Shown one piece after another: positions 22,281 through 30,129 of a stretch of DNA of 37,642 nucleotides. Positions within the stretch are counted from its first letter, which is position 1, and every line of letters starts with the position of its first letter. The notes under the pieces were generated by a model. The model was not told the DNA's origin. It ran no database searches and saw nothing but the letters and a program-made list of their open reading frames with translations. A program made the translations under genes and the position numbers. Origin of the DNA: Fusobacteriaceae bacterium (GTDB lineage: Bacteria > Fusobacteriota > Fusobacteriia > Fusobacteriales > Fusobacteriaceae); NCBI GenBank assembly GCA_031289425.1, contig JAITPM010000106.1:1-37642 (forward strand). Direction: 5' to 3'.

Positions 22281-23198
22281 TTATTTTTTGAGGGATTCTT
22301 TGATTATCTCCAGAGCTGCAATTGTCCCATCATTAACCGCAGTAGTTATCTGCCTCACCTCCTTAGATCTTACATCGCCAACTGCATAGATATTTTCTAT
22401 TTTTGTTTTCATAAGATTGTCTGTAATTATAAATCCATGATTATCCAGGTCAAAATATCCTCCATATAGTTCTTTGTTATTTTTCGTTCCCAAATACATA
22501 AAGACAAAATCCATTGAATATTCTTTAATTTCCTCTGTTTTTTTGATTTTAACTATTATTTTTTCCACATATTCAGTGCCCTTTATTTCTAATAATTCGG
22601 CATCTAATATTATTTCTATTTTGTTATCAGCAAGAATTGCTCTTTTTAAGTCATTTTTACAAATAAATTCATTAGAATTTACAAAAATTTTGATAGAATC
22701 AGAAAATCTTGTGAGGGATAAAGCTTCTTCTCCGACCTCATCTCCTTTTCCAAATAAGGCTGTATTTAATCCTTTTGTAAAGGCTCCATCACATGTAGCA
22801 CAATACGAAACGCCTTTTCCTACAAATTCTTTTTCTCCTTTTATTTTAGATGTGCCAAAGAAATTTCCTGTAGCTATAACAATATATTTACCTCTATAAT
22901 TACCAGATGAAGTCTTAACTATTTTTATCTCGTTGGAAAAATCAAAATCCAGAACGGCACCTGTTACAAATTCTGCATTAAATTTTCTGCATTGTTTTTC
23001 CATCATATCATTTAATTCTGTTCCGCCTATACCATCCGGCATCCCCGGGTAATTATCTATTTTATGAGCCTTTGAAAGACTCCCGTATTTTCCCTTTGTG
23101 ATAATTAAAATCTTTAAGTCTGATCTTCCGGCATATATGCCTGTTGTCAATCCGGCCGGGCCTGACCCCAATATTATCAAATCATATATATTATCCAT
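22281..23198 (-). CDS. trxB: Thioredoxin reductase-like flavoprotein with atypical NAD(P) site
   Basis: 305 residues. FAD motif GSGPAGLTTGIYAGR (11-25), redox-active CATCDG (Cys133, Cys136) and C-terminal YAVGDVRSKEVRQ are all present. In the second nucleotide-binding domain the usual GGGDSA..EA is GKGDEVGEEA, and the HRRDxxRA motif that holds NADPH is not visible. It may therefore use NADH, ferredoxin or another donor, as some clostridial homologues do. The start at 23198 follows GGGAGGA; an upstream ATG gives 15 extra residues without a site. No thioredoxin gene is in the window. Confidence 0.82.
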   Translation of the reverse strand: MDNIYDLIILGSGPAGLTTGIYAGRSDLKILIITKGKYGSLSKAHKIDNYPGMPDGIGGTELNDMMEKQCRKFNAEFVTGAVLDFDFSNEIKIVKTSSGNYRGKYIVIATGNFFGTSKIKGEKEFVGKGVSYCATCDGAFTKGLNTALFGKGDEVGEEALSLTRFSDSIKIFVNSNEFICKNDLKRAILADNKIEIILDAELLEIKGTEYVEKIIVKIKKTEEIKEYSMDFVFMYLGTKNNKELYGGYFDLDNHGFIITDNLMKTKIENIYAVGDVRSKEVRQITTAVNDGTIAALEIIKESLKK

Positions 23199-23260
23199 TG
23201 TTCCTCCCTGTTTTAAATAGGATGTTTTTTCAGCAAGATACAATAGAGTGTCTCCTATCT

Positions 23261-23890
23261 TTAAAATAATCCAATCGTTTTCAAAAATTTTCTCTCTTCT
23301 CCAATAGTTGTATCCTCTGTATGACCGCTATAAACAACTGTATCATCAGGTAATGTGTCACATAATTTTTTGAGACTTTTAAACAAGCTCTCCCCACTGG
23401 ATGTCGGCATATCGTATCTTCCAAAGCTGTTTTTGAACATTGTATCACCTGATATGAGCATTTTGGATTCTTTTGCATAAAAACATTTGGAACCTACAGT
23501 ATGCCCCGGAGAATCTATCACTTTAAATTCTCCGATTATATCCCCTTCCTTTATTGTTTTATAATTGCCTTCATATACAAAAACACGCCCATCAATATAA
23601 TGAGCCAGATTATATTCTGGATTAGTAAAAAATTCTTGTTCTTCTTTTCCTATATAGACTTCTGCTTCCGGATATTTATTCACCAATAACTTTAATCCGC
23701 TTATGTGATCCCCATGACCATGAGTTAATATAATATATTTTAATTGGATTGAGTTCGTTTTTATATACGTTTCTAATCGTTCTACATTTGTTCCGCCACA
23801 ATCAAATAAATATCCAATTTTTTCTTCATTCCACACCAAATAACAATTAGTAGCCATTGGTCCCAGTGCAAAAGTTTTTATACGTAACAT
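23261..23890 (-). CDS. Metallo-beta-lactamase-fold hydrolase (glyoxalase II-like)
   Basis: 209 residues. Zinc-binding motif THGHGDH at 56-62, then SPGHTVGS, SGDTMF and YSGHTEDT give the remaining His and Asp ligands. The N-terminal FALGPMATNCYLV is typical of the short glyoxalase II/YcbL-type group. The substrate is undetermined. AGGAGG precedes the ATG. Divergent from trmL and probably co-transcribed with the thioredoxin reductase-like gene. Confidence 0.88.
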   Translation of the reverse strand: MLRIKTFALGPMATNCYLVWNEEKIGYLFDCGGTNVERLETYIKTNSIQLKYIILTHGHGDHISGLKLLVNKYPEAEVYIGKEEQEFFTNPEYNLAHYIDGRVFVYEGNYKTIKEGDIIGEFKVIDSPGHTVGSKCFYAKESKMLISGDTMFKNSFGRYDMPTSSGESLFKSLKKLCDTLPDDTVVYSGHTEDTTIGEERKFLKTIGLF

Positions 23891-23924
23891 TATGTTTTTT
23901 CCTCCTGATTTAACATGATTTTAG

Positions 23925-23953
23925 TTGATTTTTCTTCTATTTTATTATATAAT
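23925..23953 (+). promoter_or_regulatory. Promoter of trmL
   Basis: TTGATT (23925-23930) and a perfect TATAAT (23948-23953) are spaced 17 bp, about 40 bases before the TTG start at 23993. It excludes the in-frame ATG at 23915 as the start. Confidence 0.75.
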
Positions 23954-23992
23954 TATATCTGTACGATTTTAAATAATGAGGAGCTGCAAATT

Positions 23993-24445
23993 TTGAATAT
24001 AGTCCTTTTAAACCCGGAAATCCCCTATAATACCGGTAATATCGGCAGAACCGCCGTACTTACCAACACCAAGCTTCACCTTATAAAACCCTTGGGATTT
24101 TCTCTAGATATAAAGGAAATCAGGCGGGCAGGTCTGGATTATTGGCATCTGGTAGATCTAATAATTTGGGAGTCATATGAGGAATTTATGGAAAAAAATC
24201 CAAATATTACCATTTATTATGCAACTACAAAAACAAAAAACAAATATACTGATATAAAATTTGAATTTGATGATTATATTATGTTCGGTCCTGAATCCAA
24301 GGGGATTCCGGAAAAAATTTTACATTCTAATCTGAATCATTGTATAACCATTCCTATGATAGAAATGGGACGCTCACTAAACCTTTCTAATTCTGTTGTA
24401 GTAATTTTGTATGAGGCCTTAAGACAATTAAATTTTAATTTCTAA
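23993..24445 (+). CDS. trmL: tRNA (cytidine/uridine-34 2'-O)-methyltransferase
   Basis: 150 residues, SPOUT knot fold: LNPEIPYNTGNIGRT, then LIKPLGF, RAGLDYW, MFGPESKGIPE and the knot IPMIEMGRSLNLSNSVVVIL. The length fits TrmL (about 157). TrmL methylates the 2'-OH of wobble nucleotide 34 in tRNA-Leu. I set the start at TTG 23993: GAGGAG lies 8 to 9 bases upstream, the protein begins LNIVLLNP as in homologues, and the upstream ATG (23915) lies ahead of the promoter. Confidence 0.88.
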   Translation: MNIVLLNPEIPYNTGNIGRTAVLTNTKLHLIKPLGFSLDIKEIRRAGLDYWHLVDLIIWESYEEFMEKNPNITIYYATTKTKNKYTDIKFEFDDYIMFGPESKGIPEKILHSNLNHCITIPMIEMGRSLNLSNSVVVILYEALRQLNFNF

Positions 24446-24475
24446 AAAAGTGGACACTAAAAGGTCCACTTTTTT
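24444..24475. terminator. Bidirectional intrinsic terminator
   Basis: A perfect 12-bp stem (24444-24455 with 24464-24475) with an 8-base loop, six A at one side and six T at the other. It serves trmL and the convergent gene ending at 24477. Confidence 0.92.
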
Positions 24476-24476
24476 G

Positions 24477-24797
24477 CTAGGCTGGATTGCATTCTATGCA
24501 AGAAAACTTATAACTAACTTCTGCATAGTTTTCCTTTAGATAATTAAAGGAAGCCTTTACTTTATACGGAACATTTGTTACATCTACAAGTTTAGATATA
24601 TTCTTCCCACATTCTTTGTATATATTTGAGAACAGCAAGTATAAAAATCCAACAGTTACCCCTTGCACACCGCTAAAATCAATAGTAACATTTCTCCCTT
24701 TTTTAAGTTGATCCACTACTATTGCACCAAATTTAAGTGCTTTTTTAGGAGATGCTAAGACTAAAGTTTCTAAAACATTTGTTAAAACAAGATTCAT
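24477..24797 (-). CDS. STAS-like domain protein (DUF4325 type)
   Basis: 106 residues, alpha/beta, with VTIDFSGVQGVTVGFLYLLF in the middle, the pattern of STAS-like DUF4325 proteins (a beta strand ending in DFsgv, then a helix opening with Ser/Thr). Such domains often take part in regulatory protein contacts; the partner is unknown. AAAGGAGG precedes the ATG. A strong promoter 84 bases upstream and a terminator make it a single-gene unit. Two Cys near the C-terminus (SCIEC) are unusual. Confidence 0.65.
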   Translation of the reverse strand: MNLVLTNVLETLVLASPKKALKFGAIVVDQLKKGRNVTIDFSGVQGVTVGFLYLLFSNIYKECGKNISKLVDVTNVPYKVKASFNYLKENYAEVSYKFSCIECNPA

Positions 24798-24880
24798 AAA
24801 ACAAAAACCTCCTTTAAAAAGTTATGTTTTTTTTAACCTACGTTGTTTAAACTTCCCATCATTTCATTGTCCTACTATCA

Positions 24881-24909
24881 AGTATACTATTATTTTTTCC
24901 AATTGTCAA
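24881..24909 (-). promoter_or_regulatory. Promoter of the STAS-like gene
   Basis: On the minus strand TTGACA (24909-24904) and TATACT (24886-24881) are spaced exactly 17 bp, giving a leader of about 75 bases. Confidence 0.8.
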
Positions 24910-25009
24910 TTGATAATAATCAGGCTATTTTTCATGGTTGCGTAGGATTCGAATACATGAGGTACTATATTTACGTTACTACAAAAAATATGTAAAAACA
25001 AATTTTATG

Positions 25010-25474
25010 CTACAAATTTTGTTTTCTGGTCAATGTACCATTTTCATCATAGAATTCCCATAGCCCATAGGGTTTTCCCGTTGAAATCTGACCTTTTATC
25101 TGTATTTTTCCATTTGGATGATAAAGTATGTATTTGCCGTTATCTTCTCCGTTCAAATACGTTGTTTCCATAATCTTAGTTCCATTTTCATAGTAGAGCA
25201 CAAATTTACCATTTAATTTTCCATTCTCCCAATTTTCTATTGATTTCATAGCCCCGCTGGGATGAAATGTAATCCACTTACCATGAGGTTTTCCATTTAA
25301 ATAGTAATTCCTGTCCTTTATGTCTTTTATTTTCCCGGTAAATGGAACTGTTTCATCTCTATAATAAATGATACCATTCACATCTCTGATATCATTTACC
25401 AAGATTTCTGATGGAGCCGTTAATGTCATTGCTCCTGCAAATATCATTAAAATTATCAACAGTTTATTTTTCAT
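25010..25474 (-). CDS. Exported MORN-repeat protein
   Basis: 154 residues. A signal peptide (MKNKLLIILMIFAGAMTLTA) is followed by an Asn/Asp-rich region and four to five degenerate repeats of about 22 residues with the core NGK.hGkw..yh.nG (GKPHGKWITFHPSG, GKLNGKFVLYYENG, GEDNGKYILYHPNG, GKPYGLWEFYDENG). This is the bacterial MORN_2-type repeat. No lipobox Cys, so probably periplasmic or surface exposed. Such proteins are numerous in fusobacteria; the function is unknown. It lies divergent from pepA. Confidence 0.8.
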   Translation of the reverse strand: MKNKLLIILMIFAGAMTLTAPSEILVNDIRDVNGIIYYRDETVPFTGKIKDIKDRNYYLNGKPHGKWITFHPSGAMKSIENWENGKLNGKFVLYYENGTKIMETTYLNGEDNGKYILYHPNGKIQIKGQISTGKPYGLWEFYDENGTLTRKQNL

Positions 25475-25619
25475 TTACATCACCTACTTATATTTTACAA
25501 ATTTTTTTGAAAAATGCAAGAAATTTCTTCAAAAACTTAAGAATTTATGTTAAAATATATATTACGCTACTTATTTTTTAATTTAATATACTATATTTTG
25601 ATGATAAATTGGAGGATTT

Positions 25620-27089
25620 ATGGGGTTTAGTGTAATAAAAAAAACAAGTAAAAATTATGATTATATTGTACTTTTGGTAGAAGAAGATAAAATAAAAGAT
25701 GAAGACATTAAGTTTTTTAAAAATCTTACAATAGAGAATAAAAAATTTATTGAACATCTAATCAAAAAGGAAAAGTTTACAGGCAAAAAAAATGAAATAT
25801 TAAGTGCCAAATACTGTGATGAGAATATTATATACAGCATAATATTTGTTGGCGTTGGAAAAAAGAAATTCCTATCTTATGACTCGCTAAAAAATTCTAT
25901 ATATAGTGTAATAAAAAATTTAAAAGGAAATGTGCTCATAGAAAGCACAGATAGCTCGTTTATAGATATTGATATGCTCGGAATATTGGTAGAAAATGCC
26001 AATTATAATTTTAATAAATATAAATCAATTGATAAAAATAATAAAAAAGAAACCAAAAAAGAAAATAAAAAATTGAATTTAGAATATTTAAATACTAAGT
26101 TTAATTCTGAAACAATAGAAGGGGTCGAACTTGGGAAAATAACCAATATTGTGAGAGATTTGGTGAATGAACCTGCAAACTTCATGACTCCTGAGATTTT
26201 GGCTGAAAATGCTCTAATATTAGGAAAAGATTATGGATTTCAAGTAGAGATTCATGATGAAAGTGAAATAGAAAAATTAAATATGACTGCATTTTTATCT
26301 GTCGGGAGGGCATCCGTCAACAGACCTAGACTGATAGTGATGAAATATACAGGAAATAACTCTTCTAAAAATGCAATCGGACTTGTAGGGAAAGGTCTTT
26401 GCTATGATGCTGGAGGATTATCTATAAAATCTACAGGCAACATGCTTACAATGAAGAGTGATATGACAGGAGCGGCCACTGTGATAGGAGTTATGTGTGC
26501 TCTCGCTAAAATGAATATAAATAAAAATGTGGTGTCAGTAATTGCAGCTTGTGAAAATGTGATAGGAGGAAATGCTTACAAACCTGGAGATATTATCTAT
26601 ACAATGGCAGGAAAATCTGTGGAAATTACAAATACTGATGCTGAAGGTAGACTTACATTGGCAGATGCTATTACGTATACACTCAAAAATAATAAGATCA
26701 GTGAAATTATTGATATTGCCACTTTGACAGGAGCTGTTATAGTAGCTCTGGGAGAAAGTATTACGGGCGTATTTACAAATACATATTCCAACTTCGAAAA
26801 ATTAAAAAACGCTGGAGATAAATGGGGCGAAAAATATTGGAATATGCCTATGGATGATGAGTTTAAAGATATGATTAAATCATGCATTGCAGATATCAAA
26901 AATAGCGCAGGAAGTTTTGGAGGACCTAGCACAGGAGCCAAGTTTTTAGAAGAATTCATAGAGAATAAACCATGGATGCATTTAGATATAGCAGGAACAT
27001 CTTTTAGGGATGTCGATGGGAAATATTATAAAAAAGGTGCTACCGGAGAAGTTTTAAAAACTCTCTATACCTATATAAAAGGAGAGTAA
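25620..27089 (+). CDS. pepA: Leucyl aminopeptidase family M17 (cytosol aminopeptidase)
   Basis: 489 residues. The catalytic domain has VGKGLCYDAGGLSIKS (Lys258, Asp263, Lys270), DMTGAATV (Asp281) and NTDAEGRL (338-344), with the M17 dizinc ligands. The N-terminal 150 residues are the macro-like regulatory domain, with a Lys/Asn-rich linker near 133-155. CYDAGG stands where TFDSGG is more usual. It removes N-terminal residues from peptides in the cytoplasm. GGAGGA lies 4 bases before the ATG. Confidence 0.9.
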   Translation: MGFSVIKKTSKNYDYIVLLVEEDKIKDEDIKFFKNLTIENKKFIEHLIKKEKFTGKKNEILSAKYCDENIIYSIIFVGVGKKKFLSYDSLKNSIYSVIKNLKGNVLIESTDSSFIDIDMLGILVENANYNFNKYKSIDKNNKKETKKENKKLNLEYLNTKFNSETIEGVELGKITNIVRDLVNEPANFMTPEILAENALILGKDYGFQVEIHDESEIEKLNMTAFLSVGRASVNRPRLIVMKYTGNNSSKNAIGLVGKGLCYDAGGLSIKSTGNMLTMKSDMTGAATVIGVMCALAKMNINKNVVSVIAACENVIGGNAYKPGDIIYTMAGKSVEITNTDAEGRLTLADAITYTLKNNKISEIIDIATLTGAVIVALGESITGVFTNTYSNFEKLKNAGDKWGEKYWNMPMDDEFKDMIKSCIADIKNSAGSFGGPSTGAKFLEEFIENKPWMHLDIAGTSFRDVDGKYYKKGATGEVLKTLYTYIKGE

Positions 27090-27131
27090 AAATTTTATAT
27101 TAATTTTGTGTCATTGTTTATTATTTAAAGA

Positions 27132-27160
27132 TTGCAAAGTTCACTTTTTTATTATATAAT
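27132..27160 (+). promoter_or_regulatory. Promoter of the exported helical protein
   Basis: TTGCAA (27132-27137) and TATAAT (27155-27160) are spaced 17 bp, with a leader of about 50 bases and AGGAGG before the ATG at 27217. Confidence 0.75.
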
Positions 27161-27216
27161 ATCCTGTATTGTTAATAATAACTAATTTCAAAATAATTTT
27201 TTAGGAGGACATTGTA

Positions 27217-27687
27217 ATGAGAAAAAGATTTATGTTAGTGTTTGTTTTGATTTTGACGGTAGCATTTGGAGCATTCGCAGCTAAATTAGATGTTGCTGGA
27301 TACAAACAAGAAATTGGAAGGATTTTTAAAGCCGTAGAAGACGCTTCTAAGCCTTTGACTACTCTTAATCCTGCAGATGTTGCCGGCGCAGGTAAAGTTT
27401 ATAAGGGCGTTATAGAAACTGTAACTCCGTTATATAAAGAATTAGGTACTTTAGAAGCCCCTGATTCTCTAAAAGGAGCACATGAAAAATTAGTAGCTGG
27501 GTCTGATGCAACATTAGAGGCATTAAAAATAGCCACTGAAATGGTTGGAATTGCAGGGAATCCAAGTGCTACAGCTAATCCAGATACAATGAAAAAAATT
27601 CAAGAGTTACAAACAAAGGCCGGAAGCCTTGCACCAAAACTTTTAGGAATGCAAGAAGCTATGGTAGAAATAGAGGCAGCAAAATAA
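27217..27687 (+). CDS. Small exported all-helical protein of unknown function
   Basis: 156 residues. Signal peptide MRKRFMLVFVLILTVAFG ending AFA before AKLDV. The mature part is Ala/Lys-rich with predicted amphipathic helices (VEDASKPLTTL, LEAPDSLKGAHEKLVAG, MKKIQELQTKAGSLA) suggesting a four-helix bundle. There is no heme-binding CxxCH and no lipobox. It is a single-gene unit between its own promoter and a terminator, with a good ribosome-binding site, so it may be well expressed. Family not recognised. Confidence 0.75.
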   Translation: MRKRFMLVFVLILTVAFGAFAAKLDVAGYKQEIGRIFKAVEDASKPLTTLNPADVAGAGKVYKGVIETVTPLYKELGTLEAPDSLKGAHEKLVAGSDATLEALKIATEMVGIAGNPSATANPDTMKKIQELQTKAGSLAPKLLGMQEAMVEIEAAK

Positions 27688-27707
27688 AAATAATTTAAAT
27701 ATTTTAT

Positions 27708-27748
27708 AAAAATAGAAAAAAGTATGGAAATAACTTTTTTCTATTTTT
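27708..27748. terminator. Bidirectional A/T-rich hairpin terminator
   Basis: Arms 27708-27723 and 27733-27748 pair over 16 bp around a 9-base loop. A T-run ends the plus-strand stem and the mirrored run serves the minus strand. It separates the exported protein gene from the HPr gene ending at 27777. Confidence 0.8.
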
Positions 27749-27776
27749 TAATTTTTAATTTTTAATCTTTAAATCC

Positions 27777-28040
27777 TTAATCTTTTAAATTTTTCAATAA
27801 TTCTACTAATTTTTCTGAAGCCTCATTTTCATCAGAACCATCAATATAAAGAGTTACATTCATTCCTTTTTTTATCCCTAAAGACATGAGTTTTAAAAGA
27901 GATTTTCCATTAACTCTTTGTCCATCCTCATTTTCAACCTCAATCTTAGAAGAAAAAGTCTTAGATATACTCACAAATTCATTCCCGGGTCTTGCATGAA
28001 GCCCCGTCTCATTAACAATCGTTACTTTTTTACTAACCAT
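27777..28040 (-). CDS. ptsH: Phosphocarrier protein HPr
   Basis: 87 residues. Active-site His15 in NETGLHARPG receives phosphate from PEP-enzyme I and passes it to sugar-specific EII proteins. A second site, Ser47 in NGKSLLKLMSLGI, matches the position phosphorylated by HPr kinase in low-G+C bacteria. No ptsI is in the window; in this arrangement HPr is followed by glpX, another carbon-metabolism gene, 63 bases upstream on the same strand. Confidence 0.92.
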   Translation of the reverse strand: MVSKKVTIVNETGLHARPGNEFVSISKTFSSKIEVENEDGQRVNGKSLLKLMSLGIKKGMNVTLYIDGSDENEASEKLVELLKNLKD

Positions 28041-28103
28041 TAGTGTTTTTCACCTCATATTATTTTTTATAAATCCCTATATATAGATTATTTATAGAAT
28101 ACG

Positions 28104-29150
28104 CTATTTTAATAATTCCCCTAATCCTTCATCTTTAAAGTCCAGGTTATGTACTGAATTTATATATCTTATTGTCTTACTTTTACCTCTTATGACAAGG
28201 CTCTGAGTTCTTCCGATAGCACCTCTTCTTTTTACTCCATCTACCAAATCTCCCCTTGTTATTCCGGTAATAGAAAATAATATCTCGTCATCTTTTGCCA
28301 AATCATCCAATTTTAGTATATCTCCCACATTTAATCCCAATTTTTCGCACCTTGCTCTCTCAAAGGCCGATATTTTATTATTTTCTATTGAGACTCCTTT
28401 GACTTCATTTCTCAATTTTAATCTGGCCTGCATATCTCCCCCCAGAGCTCTTATAGCCGCTGCGGAAATGACTCCTTCTGGCGCCCCACCTATTCCATAC
28501 ATCATATCTACATCAGAATCGACTATTCCGCATAATACAGAAGCTGCAACATCACCATCAGGGAAAGCAAAGACTTTCATTCCAATCTTTTGGAGGTCCT
28601 TTATTATTTCTTCATGTCTTGGTTTGTCTAGTATTCCTATTGTCATATCTTTAATATCTTTTTTTATAGCCCTTGATATATTATTTATATTTTCTAAGAG
28701 AGGTTTATCTAGGTCGATTATTCCATTTGCTGCGCCTTGTCCTACCACAAGTTTTTCCATATACATATCGGGAGCTTTTAAAAAACTACCTTTTTGTCCT
28801 ACTGCTAATACTGCTACAGCATTGTCTTGCCCTTTTGCAGTCATCTTTGTTCCATCTATTGGGTCTACTGCTATATCCACCGGAGTGCAAAATATTCTTT
28901 CTTCTTCTTTCAAATTTTTATCAAAATATTTTCCTACTTTTTCGCCTATATAGAGCATAGGAGCTTCATCGATTTCACCTTCTCCTATTACTATTTCACC
29001 TTCAATCAAAATTTTATTAAGCATGATACGCATAGCATTTACAGCTGCTCCATCTGCTGCGTTCTTATCTCCTTTACCTATCCATTTGTAAGCTGCAAGA
29101 GCTGCTACTTCTGTCACTCTGGCAAATTCCAATGCCAATTCTCTTTTCAT
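28104..29150 (-). CDS. glpX: Fructose-1,6-bisphosphatase class II
   Basis: 348 residues, somewhat longer than the common 320-335. GlpX motifs are complete: GKGDKNAADGAAVNAMR, GEIVIGEGEIDEAP (51-64), VDPIDGT (95-101), FPDGDVAASV and GGAPEGVISAAAI. It makes fructose 6-phosphate in gluconeogenesis and needs divalent metal. Its ATG overlaps the stop of the FtsB-like gene by 4 bases, so they are coupled. Confidence 0.93.
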   Translation of the reverse strand: MKRELALEFARVTEVAALAAYKWIGKGDKNAADGAAVNAMRIMLNKILIEGEIVIGEGEIDEAPMLYIGEKVGKYFDKNLKEEERIFCTPVDIAVDPIDGTKMTAKGQDNAVAVLAVGQKGSFLKAPDMYMEKLVVGQGAANGIIDLDKPLLENINNISRAIKKDIKDMTIGILDKPRHEEIIKDLQKIGMKVFAFPDGDVAASVLCGIVDSDVDMMYGIGGAPEGVISAAAIRALGGDMQARLKLRNEVKGVSIENNKISAFERARCEKLGLNVGDILKLDDLAKDDEILFSITGITRGDLVDGVKRRGAIGRTQSLVIRGKSKTIRYINSVHNLDFKDEGLGELLK

Positions 29151-29467
29151 TCTTTTTCTGCCCCCTCTTCTATCAGTTTATATATTACCTCTCCTTTTTT
29201 TACCATTCTTAGTCTATTCCTTGCTAATTTTTCCCTATGAAACATAGTATTTAATTTTTCTATATCCTGCAAACAAATATCTAATTTCTTTGTTTCTGCA
29301 AGAATTCTTTCGTTTAATTTGTCTCTATCATCCATAAGTCTCTTTATGGTGAAAGCACTTTTGTACATCTCAGGCCATAATCTATAGAAAATTATTGCAG
29401 CTATCCCTATTAATAGACAAGTAGAGATATAATGTTTGTTTTTACCTGAATCTTTCCCCACTAGCAT
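29147..29467 (-). CDS. Septum formation initiator (FtsB/DivIC)-like small membrane protein
   Basis: About 106 residues from the ATG at 29467 (a GTG three bases earlier is possible). A short cytoplasmic start and one membrane segment (about 15-30, STCLLIGIAAIIFYRL) are followed by a coiled coil (RLMDDRDKLNERILAETKKL) and a C-terminal RNRLRMVKKGEVIYKL, the FtsB/DivIC layout (ar..lg.v.pgE.iy). It probably acts in the divisome. It overlaps def upstream and glpX downstream. Confidence 0.75.
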   Translation of the reverse strand: MLVGKDSGKNKHYISTCLLIGIAAIIFYRLWPEMYKSAFTIKRLMDDRDKLNERILAETKKLDICLQDIEKLNTMFHREKLARNRLRMVKKGEVIYKLIEEGAEKE

Positions 29468-29972
29468 CACCGTCTTCCTTTATAGCCACTTTCTTTAAAA
29501 GAGCTAATTTTTTCTTAATCATTCTTTTAGCTACCGGGGAGATTTTATCTACAAAAAGTATTCCATCTAAGTGGTCATTTTCATGCTGAACTACAACAGC
29601 TTTAAATCCTTCCAAATGAGTTTTAATATTTTTCCCATTTTCATCCTGATATAAAAGTGTTATTTTTTTAAATCTTTTTACATTTTTATAAACACCGGGT
29701 ATGCTCAAGCACCCTTCTTCATATTCTATTGTTTCATAATCCTCCGGGATAATAGTAGGATTAATAATCTTTTTTATTGTATCTTCTCCAACCATGCATA
29801 CAAACATACGCTTATTTATTCCTACTTGTGGAGCCGCCAAACCAACTCCGTTGTACTCTATCATGGTTTTTACCATTTCGTTTAAAGTTTCACGGATATC
29901 ATCATTTATGTCAGTCACCGTTACTGCCTTTTCTCTCAAAATTTCATTGCCATATTTTATTACCTCATACAT
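29442..29972 (-). CDS. def: Peptide deformylase
   Basis: 176 residues with all three motifs: GVGLAAPQVG (42-51), EGCLSIP (86-92, metal ligand Cys88) and QHENDHLDG (129-137, ligands His130 and His134, catalytic Glu131). It removes the formyl group from new proteins. Its C-terminal tail overlaps the FtsB-like gene. It is first in the group def, ftsB-like, glpX, HPr. Confidence 0.93.
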   Translation of the reverse strand: MYEVIKYGNEILREKAVTVTDINDDIRETLNEMVKTMIEYNGVGLAAPQVGINKRMFVCMVGEDTIKKIINPTIIPEDYETIEYEEGCLSIPGVYKNVKRFKKITLLYQDENGKNIKTHLEGFKAVVVQHENDHLDGILFVDKISPVAKRMIKKKLALLKKVAIKEDGDASGERFR

Positions 29973-30129
29973 TTTTGTTTTACCACTCCTTTCTCACATA
30001 AGTTTTACATCAGATATATTTTTTGGCAAATCGTATGAAAATATGCCTCTATACCCATACGTCTCTACATCATGTTGTAAATACAGATGATGAATATCAT
30101 TTTATTTATTATATTTTTTAGTATATAAA

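Noticed and set aside
28399-28953. 184-codon plus-strand frame opposite glpX (also 21197-21652 opposite phoH, 22474-22899 opposite trxB)
   Set aside because: Antisense shadows of strongly conserved genes; Pro/Ser/Phe-rich composition and no start signals.
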